Of a stretch of DNA of 64,000 bases, positions 1 through 9,151 are shown piece after piece; position 1 is the first letter of the stretch, and the number at the start of each line of letters is the position of its first letter. The position numbers and the translations under genes are program-made. Source of the stretch: Novosphingobium decolorationis (lineage in GTDB: Bacteria; Pseudomonadota; Alphaproteobacteria; Sphingomonadales; Sphingomonadaceae); the NCBI RefSeq assembly GCF_018417475.1, contig NZ_CP054856.1:3813001-3877000 (forward strand), read 5' to 3'. The notes under the pieces were generated by a model. That model was given only the letters and a program-made list of their open reading frames with translations, was not told where the DNA came from and ran no database searches.

Positions 1-411
1 ATGTAATGCCACTCGACATGCCGCTCCTGCGACCAGCGAAGGATGGCCGACGAGGTCAGTTCGGTGCCATTGTCGCTGACTACCGTGTGCGGCTTGCCGC
101 GCATCCCGATCAGGCTGGTCAGTTCCCGGGCCACCCGTGCGCCTGACAGCGATGTATCAGCCACCAGCGCCAGGCATTCCCGCGAGAAGTCATCGACCAC
201 GCACAGGATGCGGAAGCGCCGACCGCAGATCAGGCTGTCGGAGACGAAGTCGAGCGACCACCGCTGGTTCAGCCCATCCGGCAGCACCATTGGTCTGCGC
301 GTTCCCAGCGCCCGTTTGCGCCCGCCACGGCGGCGCACCCGCAACCCTTCCTCGCGGTAGATGCGCAGCAGCTTCTTGTGGTTGGGCTTCATGCCTTCCC
401 GCGCCAGGAGG
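1..411 (-). mobile_element. IS3-family transposase OrfB, partial
   Basis: Read on the minus strand, the frame is open from about 411 through position 1 and leaves the window. It encodes the middle of an IS3-family DDE integrase: a helix-turn-helix-like stretch (NHKKLLRIYREEGL), the arginine-rich RRRGGRKRA linker, then RWSLDFVSD with the first catalytic Asp and VVSDNGTE with the second. The N-terminal part and any OrfA are missing at the 411 side, where unrelated sequence begins, so the element is truncated there or inserted as a fragment. The catalytic Glu would lie outside the window. The family call is firm; the subgroup (probably IS407-like) is a guess. Confidence 0.85.
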
Positions 412-805
412 CATACAGGTGCTGCAGATCATAGATCCCTATTGTTGCGCTCAGGAAGATGCTCGCCGCAGGCTGGTTGATTTCATTGCGCGCTTTGACA
501 AAGCTGCGGACTCGATTGGGAAAGTGCATGTCGTCAGCTTCGATGCTGACTCCTTGCGAGACAGCTATGAAAGCAATGAGGAACAGTGTGGCGACATCGA
601 GAGGAAAGTGGCCGCCAAGCTGCCAAACACCAACTTCCATCATGCCCCGAGATCTCGCAGAGGGACTGGCGATCTGCACGATCGCAGAGTCACCGCCACG
701 TTCGCGGATGGAAGCCGGGTGATCTGGGATCTGGGTCGCGGCATCGATGGTATCATGTCGCCGCGCTTCGGATGCGTTGTTAATGCTACGGTTGAACAGT
801 CGTAA
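408..805 (+). pseudogene. C-terminal gene remnant, MIT_C/PLD-like
   Basis: A + strand frame is coherent from about 408 to a TAA at 803-805 and encodes some 130 residues with no start of its own; upstream the frame runs into antisense IS3 sequence. The remnant begins IIDPYCCAQEDARRRLVDFI, continues through VHVVSFDADSLRDSY, and ends with LHDRRVTATFADGSRVIWDLGRGIDGI. The spaced pattern DPY, then LHDR, then LGRGID resembles the phospholipase D-like C-terminal domain known from MIT-domain proteins (MIT_C), which bacteria also carry in defence-type proteins. I infer the tail of a longer gene beheaded by the IS3 event. The MIT_C reading is pattern recognition only. Confidence 0.5.
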
Positions 806-1485
806 CGCCGGTCTTGGCGCTACGATTTCGCATCCAGGGGCATCCACCGTGGAGGCGGTGTGGCCCCGGCGATCAATGATTTCCCATTGCGGAGAAAGGC
901 CTCGATTAGGGAGTTGCATGGCCTAGGAGAGATCGCTGGGTCTGGTAGTGGTCACCCCCTTCCCATTGCCTAAACCGAAGCCCTCTGCATCTAGCAGTCC
1001 ACTCATGAAGGCGAAGGCAGTAGGCTTCGGTTGGCCTTGTACGCTTTCATCATCGAGATCGAATTGGATCTCAGCGCAGACGCGAGTTTACCGCCAGCTT
1101 GGTCTGTTAGAAGGGTGGCACCCTTTATGAACGCCAGGGCTCGGGGCGCACGCGATGGCCCCTCATTTGTCGCGAAAAAATTTTTGCCATTTTTGGGTGG
1201 AGGATGATCCGAGTTTGCCAGGCGGGCTACTTCGATGCCAGCTCATCACGGTCATCAGAGGCTGCGTTCGAGGGCGATTTGGGTTCGCATAGTTAGAGGC
1301 CGCGATTGCCTTGAGTAAGGCTACTTCTGCCTTGAATGTGTTCGACTTTTCCGATTTTTCTAAGTACTTGTAGGAGTGCGAAGGGGGCTTCCCCACTGAT
1401 CAGGATATGCTTGGTGCAGACGTCCCGAGGGACGAATATGGAGGTGGCCGTGTAGCTTGCCTGATGCGACACGGCACGAGGCGGG
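806..1485. other. 680-bp stretch without a supported gene
   Basis: Short open frames occur on both strands, but none has a convincing start, ribosome binding site and composition together. The minus strand around 925-1130 has fragments that look faintly protein-like in two competing frames, as in a decayed gene end. The interval separates the IS3-truncated remnant from the restriction operon at 1486 and should contain that operon's promoter; I cannot point to one with confidence. Confidence 0.4.
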
Positions 1486-4400
1486 ATGAGCATTTTGATG
1501 GCTGACACGTTTTTTCAATCACCTATCCTGAACTCGCCCTATGAGGAGCCGTCGCGCCACTGGGATCTTGATGAGAACGGACAGCCGACTACCGAGATCG
1601 TCAGCCACAGGCGCAAGAGCGCTTTGGTCTCGCCAATTCCAAAGGCCAAGAAGGTCCGAGGAAAGGCTGCGCAGCAGGGGGAACTGCTGGCAGATGAGAT
1701 GGGGCAGGAGTACAATCCGACTGAAGTCATAAATGGCATACGCTCGGCCGTGGAAAGCTGGCGTAACCTTCCAGAGAGCCAGTGGCAGGTGACGCCTTCT
1801 ACAGCCCGGTTACTCCGCCATTGGCGTACTCATGATTTCGTCAACCAGAAACCCTTCTTCTGCCAAGTCGAAGCAGTGGAGACTGTGATCTGGTTGACGG
1901 AAGTCGCGCCGAAGTCATCGCAACAAGGGCGTCGTTTCTGGTCTCACCTTGAGGCAGCGAACGCAGCTTCGAACCCGGATCTGATGCGCCTTGCGCTCAA
2001 GCTTGCGACGGGCGCCGGCAAGACGACCGTCATGGCGATGTTGATTGCTTGGCACACCGTGAATGCCGTCCGTCATCCTAATGCGAAGCGATTTACGCGC
2101 GGTTTCCTGGTGGTCGCACCAGGCATCACGATCAAGGACCGCTTGCGGGTCCTGCAGCCGAACGATCCGGAGAGCTACTACAAGAGCCGTGAGATCGTGC
2201 CCGAGGACATGCTGCCAGATCTCGGCAAGGCCAAGATCGTCATCACCAACTACCACGCCTTCAAGAAGAAGGATGAGGTTTCGCTAAACAAGGTGCAGCG
2301 TTCGGCACTTCGCACCGAGCCGAAGCCGGAGAGCGACGGTGCCATGATCCGCCGGGTCGCTGGCGAGTTGATGGGCATGAAGAACATCGTCGTTCTGAAC
2401 GATGAGGCCCACCACTGTTATCGCGAACGACCGCTCACGCCTGACGAGGAGAAGGCACTCAAGGGCGAAGATCGTGCCGAAGCGAAGGAAAACAACGAAG
2501 CTGCACGGCTTTGGATTTCAGGTCTGGAGGCGGTTAAGCGAGAGTTGGGCCTCAATATGGTCTACGATCTTTCGGCGACACCCTTCTTCCTCAAGGGGTC
2601 GGGCTATCGCGAGGGTTCGCTGTTCGGTTGGGTCATGAGCGACTTCTCGCTGATGGACGCGATCGAATGCGGCATCGTCAAGCTCCCACGCGTTCCCATC
2701 ATGGACAACGTGCCCGGAGGCGAGACGCCGATGTTCCGCAACTTGTGGGAACACATCGGCAAGAAGCTCCCGAAAAAGGGGCGCGGCAAGTCCGGCTTCG
2801 ATGATCCGCAGAAGCTGCCCAACGAGCTACTGACGGCCATTGACGCGCTCTACGGCCACTATGAGAAAACGCATACCGCCTGGCGTGAGGCAGGCATTGG
2901 CGTCGACCCCGTCTTCATCGTGGTGTGCAACAACACCGCGACATCCAAGCTCGTTCACGATTACATCAGCGGTTACGAACTGGAGGATGAGAACGGCGCC
3001 AGGACGCTGATGGCGGGCAAGTGCAAGTTGTTTCGCAACTTCGATCCGGATGGCGTCGCTCTTCCACGTATGCGGACCTTGCTAATCGACTCGATGCAAC
3101 TGGAGTCGGGCGAGGCGATCTCGTCGGATTTTCGAGCTGCCGCTGCTGATGAGATCGACCGCTTCAAGCAGGAACTGGTCCAGCGCACGGGCGATCGCGT
3201 TGCTGCCGAGAAGATCGACGACAGCACCATCCTGCGCGAGGTGCTCAACACCGTGGGCCGCAAGGGGCAACTGGGCGAGGGTATCCGATGCGTCGTTTCC
3301 GTCTCGATGCTGACCGAGGGCTGGGACGCGAACACCGTCACTCATGTCCTTGGTGTGCGCGCCTTCGGCACGCAGCTCCTGTGCGAGCAGGTGATGGGGC
3401 GTGCTCTGCGCAGGCAGTCCTATCAGTTGCAGGAGGATGGACGTTTCGGCGTTGAATACGCCGATGTTCTTGGCATCCCATTCGACTTCACGGCCCAGCC
3501 GGTCGTCGCCCCGATCCGAACCCCGCCTGACATGGAGCGGGTCCATGCCCTTATCCCGGATCGCGACACGTCGGAAATTCGCTTTCCACGGGTCGATGGC
3601 TACCGCACGGAAATGCCGCAAGATGTCATTCGTGCCGAGTTTACGGCTGACTCCGCACTGGAACTGACACCAGAACTTGTTGGGGCGACGGAAACCGTGA
3701 ACTCGGGCATCGTCGGGGAGCAGGCCGAGCTGACGCTCGACCACCTAGGTGAAATTCGTCAGTCTTCCATCGTTTTCCGTATGGCCGAAATGATCGTCAA
3801 ACGGCGCCTTACCGAAGCGTTGCAGCCGATTAACGCGGGCCTCGTCATGCAGATGCGTACCATCGTGCGTAAGTGGATGAACGAGCACCTTGTCTGCAAG
3901 GGCAACACCCGCCCGGCGCAGATCCTCTATTATGCGATCGCTGACCGGGTTGCAGATCGTATCATGAACGCAATTACGCGCGGCGCCGAAGGCGGCGGTC
4001 GCGTGCTGGCGATACTCGATCCCTACAACCGGGAAGGCTCCACCCGCAGCGTGAGCTTCATGACTAGCCAGGATCGTTACGAGACGGGCGAACGGTGCCA
4101 CATCAATTACGCGGTGATCGACAGCGATTGGGAGGCCGAGTTCTGCCGTGTTGCCGATCAGCACCCGCGCGTTCTGGCTTGGGTGAAGAACCACAACCTC
4201 GGCTTCGAGGTGCCCTACACCGCTGGCGGAGAAGCGCGTCGCTACCGACCTGATTTTATCATCCGGCTCGACGATGGCCGAGGCGAGGACGATCCCCTCA
4301 ACCTCATTGTCGAGATCAAGGGGGAGCGCGACGAGGATGACAAGGACAAGGCCGAGACCATGCGCACCCTGTGGATCCCGGGTGTGAACAACCTCGGCAC

Positions 4401-4512
4401 GCAGGGGCGCTGGGCCTTTGCCGAGTTCACCGATGTCTGGACCATCAAGACGGAATTTGCAGCTAAGGTCGAAGCTTGGCTGGATGAACTGGTTGGAGAA
4501 GCCGCAGCATGA
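1486..4512 (+). CDS. Type III-like restriction helicase-endonuclease
   Basis: A 1008-residue SF2 helicase fused to a C-terminal nuclease. Helicase motifs appear in order: Walker A GAGKT at 176-180, DEAHH at 306-310, SAT at 363-365 and the motif VI-like QVMGRALRR at 635-643. Near the end, PD at 922-923 followed by EIK at 943-945 forms a PD-(D/E)xK site. It should translocate on DNA and cut non-self DNA. The beginning and layout match what I recall as the BPTD_3080-family restriction endonucleases, relatives of type III Res subunits. A start at 1498 (MADTFF) is an equally likely alternative; a GAGG sits just before 1486. The stop overlaps the next ATG by 4 nt, so it heads a translationally coupled operon with a nuclease-like protein and a methyltransferase. 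Confidence 0.9.
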   Translation: MSILMADTFFQSPILNSPYEEPSRHWDLDENGQPTTEIVSHRRKSALVSPIPKAKKVRGKAAQQGELLADEMGQEYNPTEVINGIRSAVESWRNLPESQWQVTPSTARLLRHWRTHDFVNQKPFFCQVEAVETVIWLTEVAPKSSQQGRRFWSHLEAANAASNPDLMRLALKLATGAGKTTVMAMLIAWHTVNAVRHPNAKRFTRGFLVVAPGITIKDRLRVLQPNDPESYYKSREIVPEDMLPDLGKAKIVITNYHAFKKKDEVSLNKVQRSALRTEPKPESDGAMIRRVAGELMGMKNIVVLNDEAHHCYRERPLTPDEEKALKGEDRAEAKENNEAARLWISGLEAVKRELGLNMVYDLSATPFFLKGSGYREGSLFGWVMSDFSLMDAIECGIVKLPRVPIMDNVPGGETPMFRNLWEHIGKKLPKKGRGKSGFDDPQKLPNELLTAIDALYGHYEKTHTAWREAGIGVDPVFIVVCNNTATSKLVHDYISGYELEDENGARTLMAGKCKLFRNFDPDGVALPRMRTLLIDSMQLESGEAISSDFRAAAADEIDRFKQELVQRTGDRVAAEKIDDSTILREVLNTVGRKGQLGEGIRCVVSVSMLTEGWDANTVTHVLGVRAFGTQLLCEQVMGRALRRQSYQLQEDGRFGVEYADVLGIPFDFTAQPVVAPIRTPPDMERVHALIPDRDTSEIRFPRVDGYRTEMPQDVIRAEFTADSALELTPELVGATETVNSGIVGEQAELTLDHLGEIRQSSIVFRMAEMIVKRRLTEALQPINAGLVMQMRTIVRKWMNEHLVCKGNTRPAQILYYAIADRVADRIMNAITRGAEGGGRVLAILDPYNREGSTRSVSFMTSQDRYETGERCHINYAVIDSDWEAEFCRVADQHPRVLAWVKNHNLGFEVPYTAGGEARRYRPDFIIRLDDGRGEDDPLNLIVEIKGERDEDDKDKAETMRTLWIPGVNNLGTQGRWAFAEFTDVWTIKTEFAAKVEAWLDELVGEAAA

Positions 4513-5471
4513 AACGCGTATTATGGATCAAAATTGGCTGGGCAGACTGCTATCAAGGCGATCTAGTGCGTGGCAACTTTGACTATCCGCAGCAGCGACG
4601 TGCGGAGATGTTCAACTTCCTGCCGAACGGGGATGGTACGTACTGCGGCTATACTGGCAGCATGTCTGGCAGCACACCATCGAGTGAAAAGCCAGACGAC
4701 TGGTTGGTGATCTTCATAGCGCGCCATCCTGAACTCGGCGGCATGTATGTCGTCGGCTGGTATGAGGGCGCCACTTTGGGTGAGAGCCGTGCTCGCGACG
4801 ATGTCGCCTTGCCAGAGCCGATGTTCGGCGATGATAAGGCGGATGAGGCTCCTGTTTACTCGATCACCGCCAAGTCGGCTTACCTCGTGCCGCCCGAGTA
4901 TCGCCTTGAAGGATATTCCCACAAGACGATTGGCTCTGCCAGATTTTCATATCTGTCTGGCCCCGGTATTGAGCGAACTGCCGATAAGGCCGAAGTTCGC
5001 AATGAACTTTTGAAGCGGGTCCGAGCTCTCAGATCCGTCGCTATTCAGAACCCGGAGCCTGGCGTCGACCTGCGTAAGGTGGACCCGCTTCTTGATCTTG
5101 GAACTGCCGCGTTCCGAGCCGAGGTTGAGAAGGCCGCGATCAAGGCTGTTATAAAGACGCTCAAAGCTGAAGGCTTCAAGGTCAAAAGCCATGAACATTT
5201 GAACCGCGGGTACGATCTCAAGGCCACCCACAGGGAAACGGGTCAGGTACTTCGCGTCGAGGTCAAGGGTACGGCGGGGCGCTCCAGGCGTTTCTTCCTT
5301 TCGGAGAACGAGAAGCGATTTCTTGAGAACTCGCAGTGGCGATTTGCGATTGTCACGACCGCACTCGAAAAGCCGACAGTCGAGATCTTCGACCTTTCAA
5401 AGTTTAAAGCAGAGTTCGATCTTTCACCTCTCGCGTGGATCGGTCGTGAAAAAGTCAAGGATCCTGCCTGA
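4509..5471 (+). CDS. DUF3883 nuclease-like protein
   Basis: 320 residues. The C-terminal third carries a DUF3883-type fold: GYDLKA with Asp236, then VEVKG with Glu251 and Lys253, which is the PD-(D/E)xK arrangement. DUF3883 domains recur in restriction and other defence proteins. The N-terminal half (about 1-160) is not assigned; its hydrophobic strand WLVIFIARHP followed by GMYVVGWYEG is reminiscent of small base-reading folds, and that is only an impression. It overlaps the upstream helicase by 4 nt and shares one base with the downstream methyltransferase start, so all three are likely made together. It may be a second nuclease or a sensor of modified DNA. Confidence 0.8.
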   Translation: MKRVLWIKIGWADCYQGDLVRGNFDYPQQRRAEMFNFLPNGDGTYCGYTGSMSGSTPSSEKPDDWLVIFIARHPELGGMYVVGWYEGATLGESRARDDVALPEPMFGDDKADEAPVYSITAKSAYLVPPEYRLEGYSHKTIGSARFSYLSGPGIERTADKAEVRNELLKRVRALRSVAIQNPEPGVDLRKVDPLLDLGTAAFRAEVEKAAIKAVIKTLKAEGFKVKSHEHLNRGYDLKATHRETGQVLRVEVKGTAGRSRRFFLSENEKRFLENSQWRFAIVTTALEKPTVEIFDLSKFKAEFDLSPLAWIGREKVKDPA

Positions 5472-8266
5472 TGGCTCGTGCCCCCAAGAAACCCCTTACC
5501 GTTGAAACGCTCACGCATGATGAGGCGAGTCGGAAGAATGCGCCTACGGCGGAGCTGGAGGCGTTTGTGCCGCCTGATGTGAAGACGCCAATTCGGGCGG
5601 CTTACGAGCGGCGCAATCCTGATCTTGATCCGCAGTTGGTGTGGCGGGGCAAGGACATGGCGGACTGGTCGGACCTCGTGGTCGAGGCGCCTCCGCTTTA
5701 CATTCAGGAGAAGATCCACCCCAAGGCGCTGGTCGAGGATCTGAAGCGCGCGGCGAAGCGGCGGGCCGAGCCGGAGCCAATGGCGGACCTGTTCTCCGAT
5801 TTCAATGGCGTGGCCCCGGAGGCGAAGACTGAGTTCTACGCACATGACCAGCACTGGTCGAACCGAATGATCCTGGGCGATGGCCTGAAGGTGATGGCAA
5901 GCCTGGCCGAGCGCGAAGGTCTGAAGGGGCAGGTGCAGTGCATCTATTTCGACCCGCCCTATGGCATCAAGTTCAACTCCAACTTCCAGTGGTCCACCAC
6001 GAGCCGCGACGTGAAGGACGGCAAGGCTGACCATTTCAGCCGCGAGCCAGAGCAGGTGAAGGCCTTCCGCGACACCTGGCGCGATGGCATCCACTCCTAC
6101 CTCACCTACTTGCGCGACCGCCTGACCGTGGCCCGCGACCTGTTGACCGAAAGCGGCTCGGTATTCGTACAGATTGGGGACGAGAACGTTCATCGTGTGC
6201 GAGCATTATTAGATGAAGTATTTGGAGATGAGAACTGCGTTAGCATGATTTCATTCGCCAAGACGTCAAGTGCGACGACGAATGCGCTTGCAAATACAAG
6301 TGATTATATACTCTGGTACTCTAAAAATTTGGCTGCATTGAAGTACCGCGCACCCGGTATCACAAAAACTCTGACCGGCCCTGGTGGGGGTGAGTACCGT
6401 TCGATTATTTTCGAGAATGGTGAGGTTCGTCGTTTGAGCGACGACGAAGTTTTATCGAATGAGTTGCCGGATCATGGGCGGGTTTTCCGCCTTGATACTG
6501 TAACCAGCCAGTCTCCAGGTACAAAATATGAAGTAAAACTGGCGGGAAGGTCGTTTTATCCTAGTGGTTATTGGAAAACCGATAAAGATCGGATGGCACG
6601 CCTTATTCGTGCTGGCCGCATCGTGGGGCGTTCTGGGTCGCTTGGGTACCTTAGGTACTTTGAAGATAGCTTACAGGTTGCGATGTCAAGTACATGGACG
6701 GACACTCAAATCGCTGGGCGACCGGGCGACAAAATATACGTCGTGCAGACGTTACCAAAAGTCATTCAACGCTGCATCTTGATGACCACCGACCCAGGCG
6801 ACCTCGTGCTCGATCCCACCTGCGGATCGGGCACCACCGCCTATGTTGCCGAGCAGTGGGGGCGGCGTTGGATCACCATGGACACCTCACGCGTTGCGCT
6901 GACGCTCGCACGGGCGCGGCTGATGGGTGCGCGCTATCCCTGGTATCTGCTGGCCGACAGCAAGGACGGGCAACTCAAGGAAGCCGAAGTCACCCGCACG
7001 CCGCCTTCGATGGCGGCAACGCATGGCCGCATCCGTCAGGGCTTCGTCTACAAGCGTGTGCCGCATATCACCTTGAAGTCCATCGCCAACAACGCCGAGA
7101 TCGACACGATCTGGGAGCAATTCCAGCCGACGCTCGAAGACCTCCGCGTTCAGCTCAATTCTGCGCTCGGCATGGAATGGCAGGAATGGGAAATCCCGCG
7201 CGAGGCAGGCAGGGATTGGCCCGACAGCGCCCTGTCGGCGCACAAGGCCTGGTGGGCGCAGCGCATCGCCCGCCAGCAGGAAATCGACGCATCGATCGCG
7301 GCCAAGGCCGATACTGAATACCTCTACGACCAGCCCTATGAGGACAAGGGCCGCGTGCGCGTGGCCGGGCCGTTCACGGTCGAAAGCCTCTCGCCTCACC
7401 GCGTCCCCGCCGTCGATGTGGACGACAGCCTGTTCGATGAACTGGAGGCTGCCGAAGGGCGTCGCCAAGCGGGCGAAGTGGGTGGGGGCGAGGCGGCGGA
7501 CTTCGTCTCCATGGTGCTCGACAACCTGAAGAAGTCCGGCGTCCAGCAAGCGCACAAGGCGGATCGACTCGTCTTCACCGCCACCAAGGGTTGGCCGGGC
7601 CGTTACATCAGCGCGGAAGGCCGCGTGCGCCAGTCTTCTGATGCCGAGGATACCCCCGAACGCCGCGCCGCTATCCTCGTCGGCCCCGAGTACGGTACCG
7701 TCTCGCGCGCCGATCTCACCGCTGCTGCGCGCGAGGCGATGGAGGCGGGCTTCGACCTTCTGGTGGCGGCTGCCTTCAACTTCGATGCCCACGCCAGCGA
7801 GTTCGACCGCATGGGCGCGCTCACCGTGCTGCAGGCCCGCATCAACCCCGACTTGCATATGCCCGACCTTGCCAACACCGGCGCAGGCAACCTCTTCACC
7901 GTCTTCGGCGAGCCCGACATCCAGGTTCATGACGAGGCCGATGGCATGGTTTCCATCGAAGTGGCCGGCATCGACATGTACAAGGGCGGTGAGATCAAGA
8001 GCAGCAATGCCGACGAAATTGCGGTGTGGTTCATCGACACCGACTACAACTACGAAAGCTTCTTCGTGCGCCACGCCTACTTCCCCGGCGCCAACGATCC
8101 CTACAAGGCCCTGAAAACCACCCTCAAGGCCGAGATCGACGCCGAAGCCTGGGAAAGCCTCAAGCGCACCCGCTCCCGTCCGTTCCCAAGGCCGATCGAC
8201 GGGCGCGTAGCGGTGAAGGTGGTGAACCACCTTGGGGATGAAGTGATGAAGGTGGTGGAGGTTTGA
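5471..8266 (+). CDS. DNA adenine methyltransferase, type III Mod-like
   Basis: 931 residues. The catalytic motif DPPY is at 161-164 and the SAM-binding motif DPTCGSGTT at 448-456; this order (IV before I) marks the beta class of amino-methyltransferases that includes type III Mod subunits. It probably methylates adenine and protects host DNA from the helicase-nuclease encoded first in the operon. The segment between the motifs, where the recognition domain should lie, is strikingly AT-rich (about 6170-6780) against GC-rich flanks, as expected if the specificity region was exchanged. A C-terminal extension of about 450 residues is unusually long for Mod. The start overlaps the preceding stop by one base (TGATG). 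Confidence 0.9.
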   Translation: MARAPKKPLTVETLTHDEASRKNAPTAELEAFVPPDVKTPIRAAYERRNPDLDPQLVWRGKDMADWSDLVVEAPPLYIQEKIHPKALVEDLKRAAKRRAEPEPMADLFSDFNGVAPEAKTEFYAHDQHWSNRMILGDGLKVMASLAEREGLKGQVQCIYFDPPYGIKFNSNFQWSTTSRDVKDGKADHFSREPEQVKAFRDTWRDGIHSYLTYLRDRLTVARDLLTESGSVFVQIGDENVHRVRALLDEVFGDENCVSMISFAKTSSATTNALANTSDYILWYSKNLAALKYRAPGITKTLTGPGGGEYRSIIFENGEVRRLSDDEVLSNELPDHGRVFRLDTVTSQSPGTKYEVKLAGRSFYPSGYWKTDKDRMARLIRAGRIVGRSGSLGYLRYFEDSLQVAMSSTWTDTQIAGRPGDKIYVVQTLPKVIQRCILMTTDPGDLVLDPTCGSGTTAYVAEQWGRRWITMDTSRVALTLARARLMGARYPWYLLADSKDGQLKEAEVTRTPPSMAATHGRIRQGFVYKRVPHITLKSIANNAEIDTIWEQFQPTLEDLRVQLNSALGMEWQEWEIPREAGRDWPDSALSAHKAWWAQRIARQQEIDASIAAKADTEYLYDQPYEDKGRVRVAGPFTVESLSPHRVPAVDVDDSLFDELEAAEGRRQAGEVGGGEAADFVSMVLDNLKKSGVQQAHKADRLVFTATKGWPGRYISAEGRVRQSSDAEDTPERRAAILVGPEYGTVSRADLTAAAREAMEAGFDLLVAAAFNFDAHASEFDRMGALTVLQARINPDLHMPDLANTGAGNLFTVFGEPDIQVHDEADGMVSIEVAGIDMYKGGEIKSSNADEIAVWFIDTDYNYESFFVRHAYFPGANDPYKALKTTLKAEIDAEAWESLKRTRSRPFPRPIDGRVAVKVVNHLGDEVMKVVEV

Positions 8267-8302
8267 TCTCCACAAGCTGCAATTTATAACGGGGCCGCAA
8301 AT

Positions 8303-9148
8303 ATGGTTGATCTGGTTCGATCAGTTACAAGTATACCCTTCTCTGAGAGAAGGTACATCGCAGTGCTCTCAGATCAGGAGTATGACCGGAGAGTCGGTTT
8401 TACAAATAAGCTTAAATATGGAGAAATTATTGTAGAGGCAATTCCTTTGATATTGCCCGGAGGTCCATTAGTTAGAGTTGCCGGTAAGTTTGCTTTGGAT
8501 AGAATTGTGCAGAAGGCTAATTATTCTTATTCTAAAGGTGTGAGCAATGCGGGAGGGACTGTTCACCTTCTTCCACTAAGAGAGGCGAATTTATTTAAAT
8601 TCTTGAGCGGGTCTGCTGAAGTTGGAAGGGCTTATGCAGTAAACCCTTTGTGTGATAATATGTATTATTCTGTAGATACATACAATGATGATATGGTCGA
8701 CCATAAGTTGAGTGAGCTTGAGAGGGTTTTGAACGCTCTTGGTGCCACTAGGTATAGTATATCTTTCCAATCCGAATATTCGTCGTCATTCGATGTGAGT
8801 ATTGACGGGCAGGAAAGGAAATTCTTTAATCGAGGTGCTAAGGCTGCTTTTGAAGCAGAAAGTCGCCGAGCCAGAGCTCGGCGCTTCGAGCGCAGCGGAA
8901 CTTCAGCCGGTGGCGAGCCCACCCTTCCTCAAGATCTCGTTTGGCTTGAGCGCGAGCCTTCATGGGAAGCGCTCGTCGAAAGCCGACTGCATTACGGCAG
9001 GAAGACATTTGACCTGAGCGTTACATTGGATCGTGACTTGCGTATGTCTGCTAAGGTCATGGCAGATTTAAAGGTTCTGCGTCTTGATATGCAGGCCAAA
9101 GTCGAAAGCAGGTCTAGTGTTACACTTTATGTGAGTGGGGAGTTCTAA
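8303..9148 (+). CDS. Unknown AT-rich gene in defence operon
   Basis: 281 residues; I do not recognise the family. The first 500 bases are clearly more AT-rich than the genes on both sides, suggesting a separate origin. A hydrophobic stretch near residues 45-60 (AIPLILPGGPLVRVAG) could be an amphipathic or membrane-contacting helix, followed by a basic region around 175-200 (ESRRARARRFER). No enzyme motif is visible. It sits 36 nt after the methyltransferase and 3 nt before the helicase fusion, so it is almost certainly part of the same operon. A weak ribosome binding site precedes ATG 8303. It could be a sensor, effector or adaptor of the system. Confidence 0.7.
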   Translation: MVDLVRSVTSIPFSERRYIAVLSDQEYDRRVGFTNKLKYGEIIVEAIPLILPGGPLVRVAGKFALDRIVQKANYSYSKGVSNAGGTVHLLPLREANLFKFLSGSAEVGRAYAVNPLCDNMYYSVDTYNDDMVDHKLSELERVLNALGATRYSISFQSEYSSSFDVSIDGQERKFFNRGAKAAFEAESRRARARRFERSGTSAGGEPTLPQDLVWLEREPSWEALVESRLHYGRKTFDLSVTLDRDLRMSAKVMADLKVLRLDMQAKVESRSSVTLYVSGEF

Positions 9149-9151
9149 ATT

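Noticed and set aside
6887..8275. Minus-strand frame of 462 codons
   Set aside because: Antisense shadow of the methyltransferase C-terminal region; no domain motif.
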